From JAAYJM01 sp964499465 (lineage in GTDB: Bacteria; Bacteroidota; Ignavibacteria; Kapaibacteriales; UBA2268): 7,481 nt of DNA. Under the pieces are notes generated by a model. It saw nothing but the letters and a program-made list of their open reading frames with translations, made no database searches and was not told where the DNA came from. Numbering within the stretch: position 1 is the first letter of the stretch; each line of letters starts with the position of its first letter. The stretch covers positions 1-7,481 of the forward strand of contig CAZCLJ010000229.1 of assembly GCA_964499465.1 (NCBI GenBank). Direction: 5' to 3'. Positions 6,150 to 7,481 of the stretch are shown here, one piece after another. The position numbers and the translations under genes were made by a program.

Positions 6150-6842
6150 ATGGGAAAAGAATTTGATTTTTATCCGGATAAAGTAGAGCAAATGCTTGAA
6201 TCTATAAAAGTTTTTTGCAAGAAAAAACTTAATAGAGAATATTACAAGTTATGCAAGTTCTTACTAAATGAAATGTATTTAGACAATGATTTCAACTTAG
6301 AAAAAGGAAATCAGAATATTTGGGCTGCTGCTATTATTAGTGCTATTGGAGCAATAAATTATCTTTTTGACAAAGGATTTAAGCCATATATTTCTTTAGA
6401 TGAATTATGTGAATATTTTAAAGTCAACAAATCTACTGTTACAAATAAAAGTATAAATATTAGAAAAACTTTTAATATACATATCTTTAGCAGTTTATAT
6501 TCAACCGATTATGTGTTAAAAAAGAATCCTTTTAAAGAATATATTTTAGTTGACAATTCATTAATGTTTTTGGAAGCTTTCTCAGAAGAACAGCAGGAAC
6601 AAATCAAGGAAGCTCGCGAAATGTATTCTGATGTTATTCTTAAAAAAGATAAAAAGAAAGAGAAGTTATACTATTTAGACCTTGCTGTAGGCGAAATTTA
6701 TGATTTGTATAAAGAATATATTGACCCATGGGACAAAAATTTTAAAACTCTTGATGCAGTTATTTCTAATATCAAAATGTCAATTATGTCAAAGATGCTT
6801 ATGGATAACATCAATATATTAAAAAATTTTACTCAAAAATAA
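6150..6842 (+). CDS. DUF6398-like protein, array copy 4 (230 aa)
   Basis: Last paralog, closest in pattern to the general family. FCKKKLNREYYKLC (22-35) is followed by WAAAIISAIGAINYLFD (58-74), which fits the family's 'WAAGIVYAIGxINFLFD' segment as I remember it. YISLDELCEYFKVNKSTV (80-97) and TNKSINIRKTFNI (98-110) then form a convincing helix-turn-helix-like unit. Residues about 159-166 (YSDVILKK) resemble copy 3. The C-terminus is lysine- and methionine-rich. There is no signal peptide or membrane segment. It lies 12 bases after the stop of copy 3 with no strong Shine-Dalgarno, and it ends in tandem TAATAA stops. The same operon is likely. DNA binding is inferred from the helix-turn-helix only; no partner enzyme, toxin or nuclease domain is visible. 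Confidence 0.88.
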   Translation: MGKEFDFYPDKVEQMLESIKVFCKKKLNREYYKLCKFLLNEMYLDNDFNLEKGNQNIWAAAIISAIGAINYLFDKGFKPYISLDELCEYFKVNKSTVTNKSINIRKTFNIHIFSSLYSTDYVLKKNPFKEYILVDNSLMFLEAFSEEQQEQIKEAREMYSDVILKKDKKKEKLYYLDLAVGEIYDLYKEYIDPWDKNFKTLDAVISNIKMSIMSKMLMDNINILKNFTQK

Positions 6843-6961
6843 TAAGTGAAGTTTTAAAATTCAATTTATCTCAATATCAGAACACCAGACTGCATAATGA
6901 AAATAAAAGAGTTATGAGATTATGCTCGTAAAGAACAATTGCGCAAATTATCCAGAAAAGT

Positions 6962-7014
6962 TGTCATTCCGAACCCCCTTATAAAGCAAGTGTTTCATTT
7001 TAATGGAGATGAGA
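6962..7014 (+). repeat. Approximately 53-bp dispersed repeat, copy 2
   Basis: It starts tgtcattccgaacccc and runs to gagatgagat, collinear with 861-913 on the same strand. The two copies lie 6.1 kb apart. Confidence 0.7.
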
Positions 7015-7053
7015 TATATTAATAAGTTCTTATGAAAATAGAATTGAAGAAAT

Positions 7054-7132
7054 CCCCCCTACCCCCCTTTTTCAAAGGGGGGAGAAGAATTTTCTTTGTA
7101 ATTTCCCCCTTTGAAAAAGGGGGGTAGGGGGG
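7054..7132. repeat. Perfect 28-bp C/G-tract inverted repeat
   Basis: The left arm 7054-7081 and the right arm 7105-7132 are exact 28-bp complements around a 23-base spacer. The arms contain cccccctacccccc and gggggg runs. The left arm is also self-complementary (ccccccttt / aaagggggg, 7062-7082), and the right arm nearly so, so one big stem or two small hairpins can form. From general knowledge, similar 'cccccctacccccctttttc' repeats are dispersed in many unrelated bacteria. It could act as a transcription barrier after the array. Confidence 0.9.
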
Positions 7133-7175
7133 GGGCTTAGTGCTGTTCTGTATTTCATTGGTTTTATAAAAAAGA

Positions 7176-7233
7176 TGTCATTCCTAAACGAAGTGAGAAA
7201 TCTCACAAGACGTTGTAACTACAATACTTGATA
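7176..7233 (+). repeat. Truncated copy C of the approximately 80-bp palindrome
   Basis: tgtcattcctaaacgaagtg then agaaatctcacaag matches the left arm of copy B (988-1020). The following gttgtaactacaatacttga matches its loop more loosely. The right arm (tgagattcctcacttcg) is missing and is replaced by A-rich DNA, so this copy cannot form the long stem. Confidence 0.75.
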
Positions 7234-7242
7234 AAAAGAAAA

Positions 7243-7275
7243 AGATGTCCTACATCCCCGAGATGTAGCACATCT
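7243..7275. repeat. 14-bp hairpin, copy 2
   Basis: agatgtcctacatc (7243-7256) pairs with gatgtagcacatct (7262-7275) with one mismatch around a 5-base loop. It is the same hairpin as 922-954 apart from the loop. It is followed by atattttatt on the plus strand, a poor U-tract, so a terminator role is possible but weak. Confidence 0.75.
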
Positions 7276-7314
7276 ATATTTTATTATACATGTTTAGGTG
7301 GTAACAAGAGTTTC

Positions 7315-7349
7315 AGAACTCCTGATGCCACGTAGTTTGCTATTTCGCA
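7315..7349 (-). repeat. 35-bp repeat, right copy of the inverted pair
   Basis: Its reverse complement matches 135-169 at 33 of 35 positions. The two copies face each other across 7.1 kb that contains all the genes in the window. Confidence 0.8.
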
Positions 7350-7392
7350 TATTTTACTAATGAAGTTATATTTAATGTAAATATTTCAAATA

Positions 7393-7427
7393 GGTCATTC
7401 GTTATTAGTAGTTACAAACTAATGACC
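7393..7427. repeat. Small inverted repeat
   Basis: ggtcattcgtt (7393-7403) and aactaatgacc (7417-7427) pair at ten of eleven positions around a 13-base spacer. It could be an operator for a gene beyond the window edge or a chance structure in AT-rich DNA. Confidence 0.3.
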
Positions 7428-7481
7428 AATAATTAATCTCTAACTCTCCCAATTTTACGTAATATTATTTAATATATTTTC

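Larger units (their letters stand above)
6843..7481. other. Gene-free intergenic repeat cluster (right)
   Basis: I find no credible open frame or RNA gene in these 639 bases. From left to right it holds plain AT-rich DNA (6843-6961), an approximately 53-bp repeat, a C/G-tract inverted repeat, a truncated copy of the approximately 80-bp palindrome, a 14-bp hairpin, the right copy of the 35-bp inverted pair and a small inverted repeat (7393-7427). No classic stem plus T-run follows the array; the structures at 7054-7132 may end transcription instead. Confidence 0.8.

Noticed and set aside
4112..6842. Toxin-antitoxin or restriction system in the array
   Set aside because: All four products belong to one family and show no nuclease, kinase or methyltransferase motif, so there is no toxin/antitoxin pairing to support this.
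6843..7481. Insertion sequence or transposase remnant between the repeats
   Set aside because: No frame on either strand gives a recognisable transposase fragment; only short non-coding repeats are present.

Overview
The window looks like chromosomal DNA from an AT-rich bacterium of the Bacteroidota/FCB group. An Ignavibacteria- or Kapabacteria-like lineage is my best guess. This rests on codon use, on the style of the TopA and peroxiredoxin proteins, and on intergenic DNA packed with short repeats of the 'cattccgaacgaagtgagg' type, which I recall from genomes of that group. No rRNA, tRNA or other phylogenetic marker is present, so the placement is tentative.

Layout: positions 1-260 are intergenic repeats. 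Positions 261-527 (minus) encode a small DUF2442-family protein. Positions 528-1101 are a gene-free repeat cluster. Positions 1102-1653 (minus) encode a typical 2-Cys peroxiredoxin. It is divergently arranged with topA (1789-4110, plus), a full-length DNA topoisomerase I with four C-terminal zinc ribbons. Two bases after the topA stop begins an array of four paralogous genes (4112-4795, 4795-5475, 5475-6137 and 6150-6842, all plus). Each encodes a protein of 220-230 residues that I recognise as DUF6398-like. Positions 6843-7481 are a second repeat cluster with no gene.

The peroxiredoxin (peroxide detoxification) and TopA (relaxation of negative supercoils) are housekeeping genes. The unusual part is the four-gene array. 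Its first gene has its ribosome binding site inside the last codons of topA, and genes 1-2 and 2-3 share identical TAATG stop/start overlaps. The array is therefore probably co-transcribed and translationally coupled with topA. Each protein has a conserved N-terminal FCxxxLNxEYYxLC motif and a cyclin/TFIIB-like helical segment that runs into a helix-turn-helix-like element. The putative recognition helix differs strongly among copies, and a C-terminal region of unknown role follows. The array is much more AT-rich than topA and shows signs of recent duplication and mosaic exchange. No function is established, and a DNA- or RNA-binding role is inference.

The flanking clusters share at least four repeat families: an approximately 80-bp palindrome, an approximately 53-bp repeat, a 13-14-bp hairpin and a 35-bp inverted pair. 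The right cluster also carries a perfect 28-bp C/G-tract inverted repeat. These are probably dispersed intergenic repeats, but their occurrence on both sides of the prx-topA-array block is worth checking.
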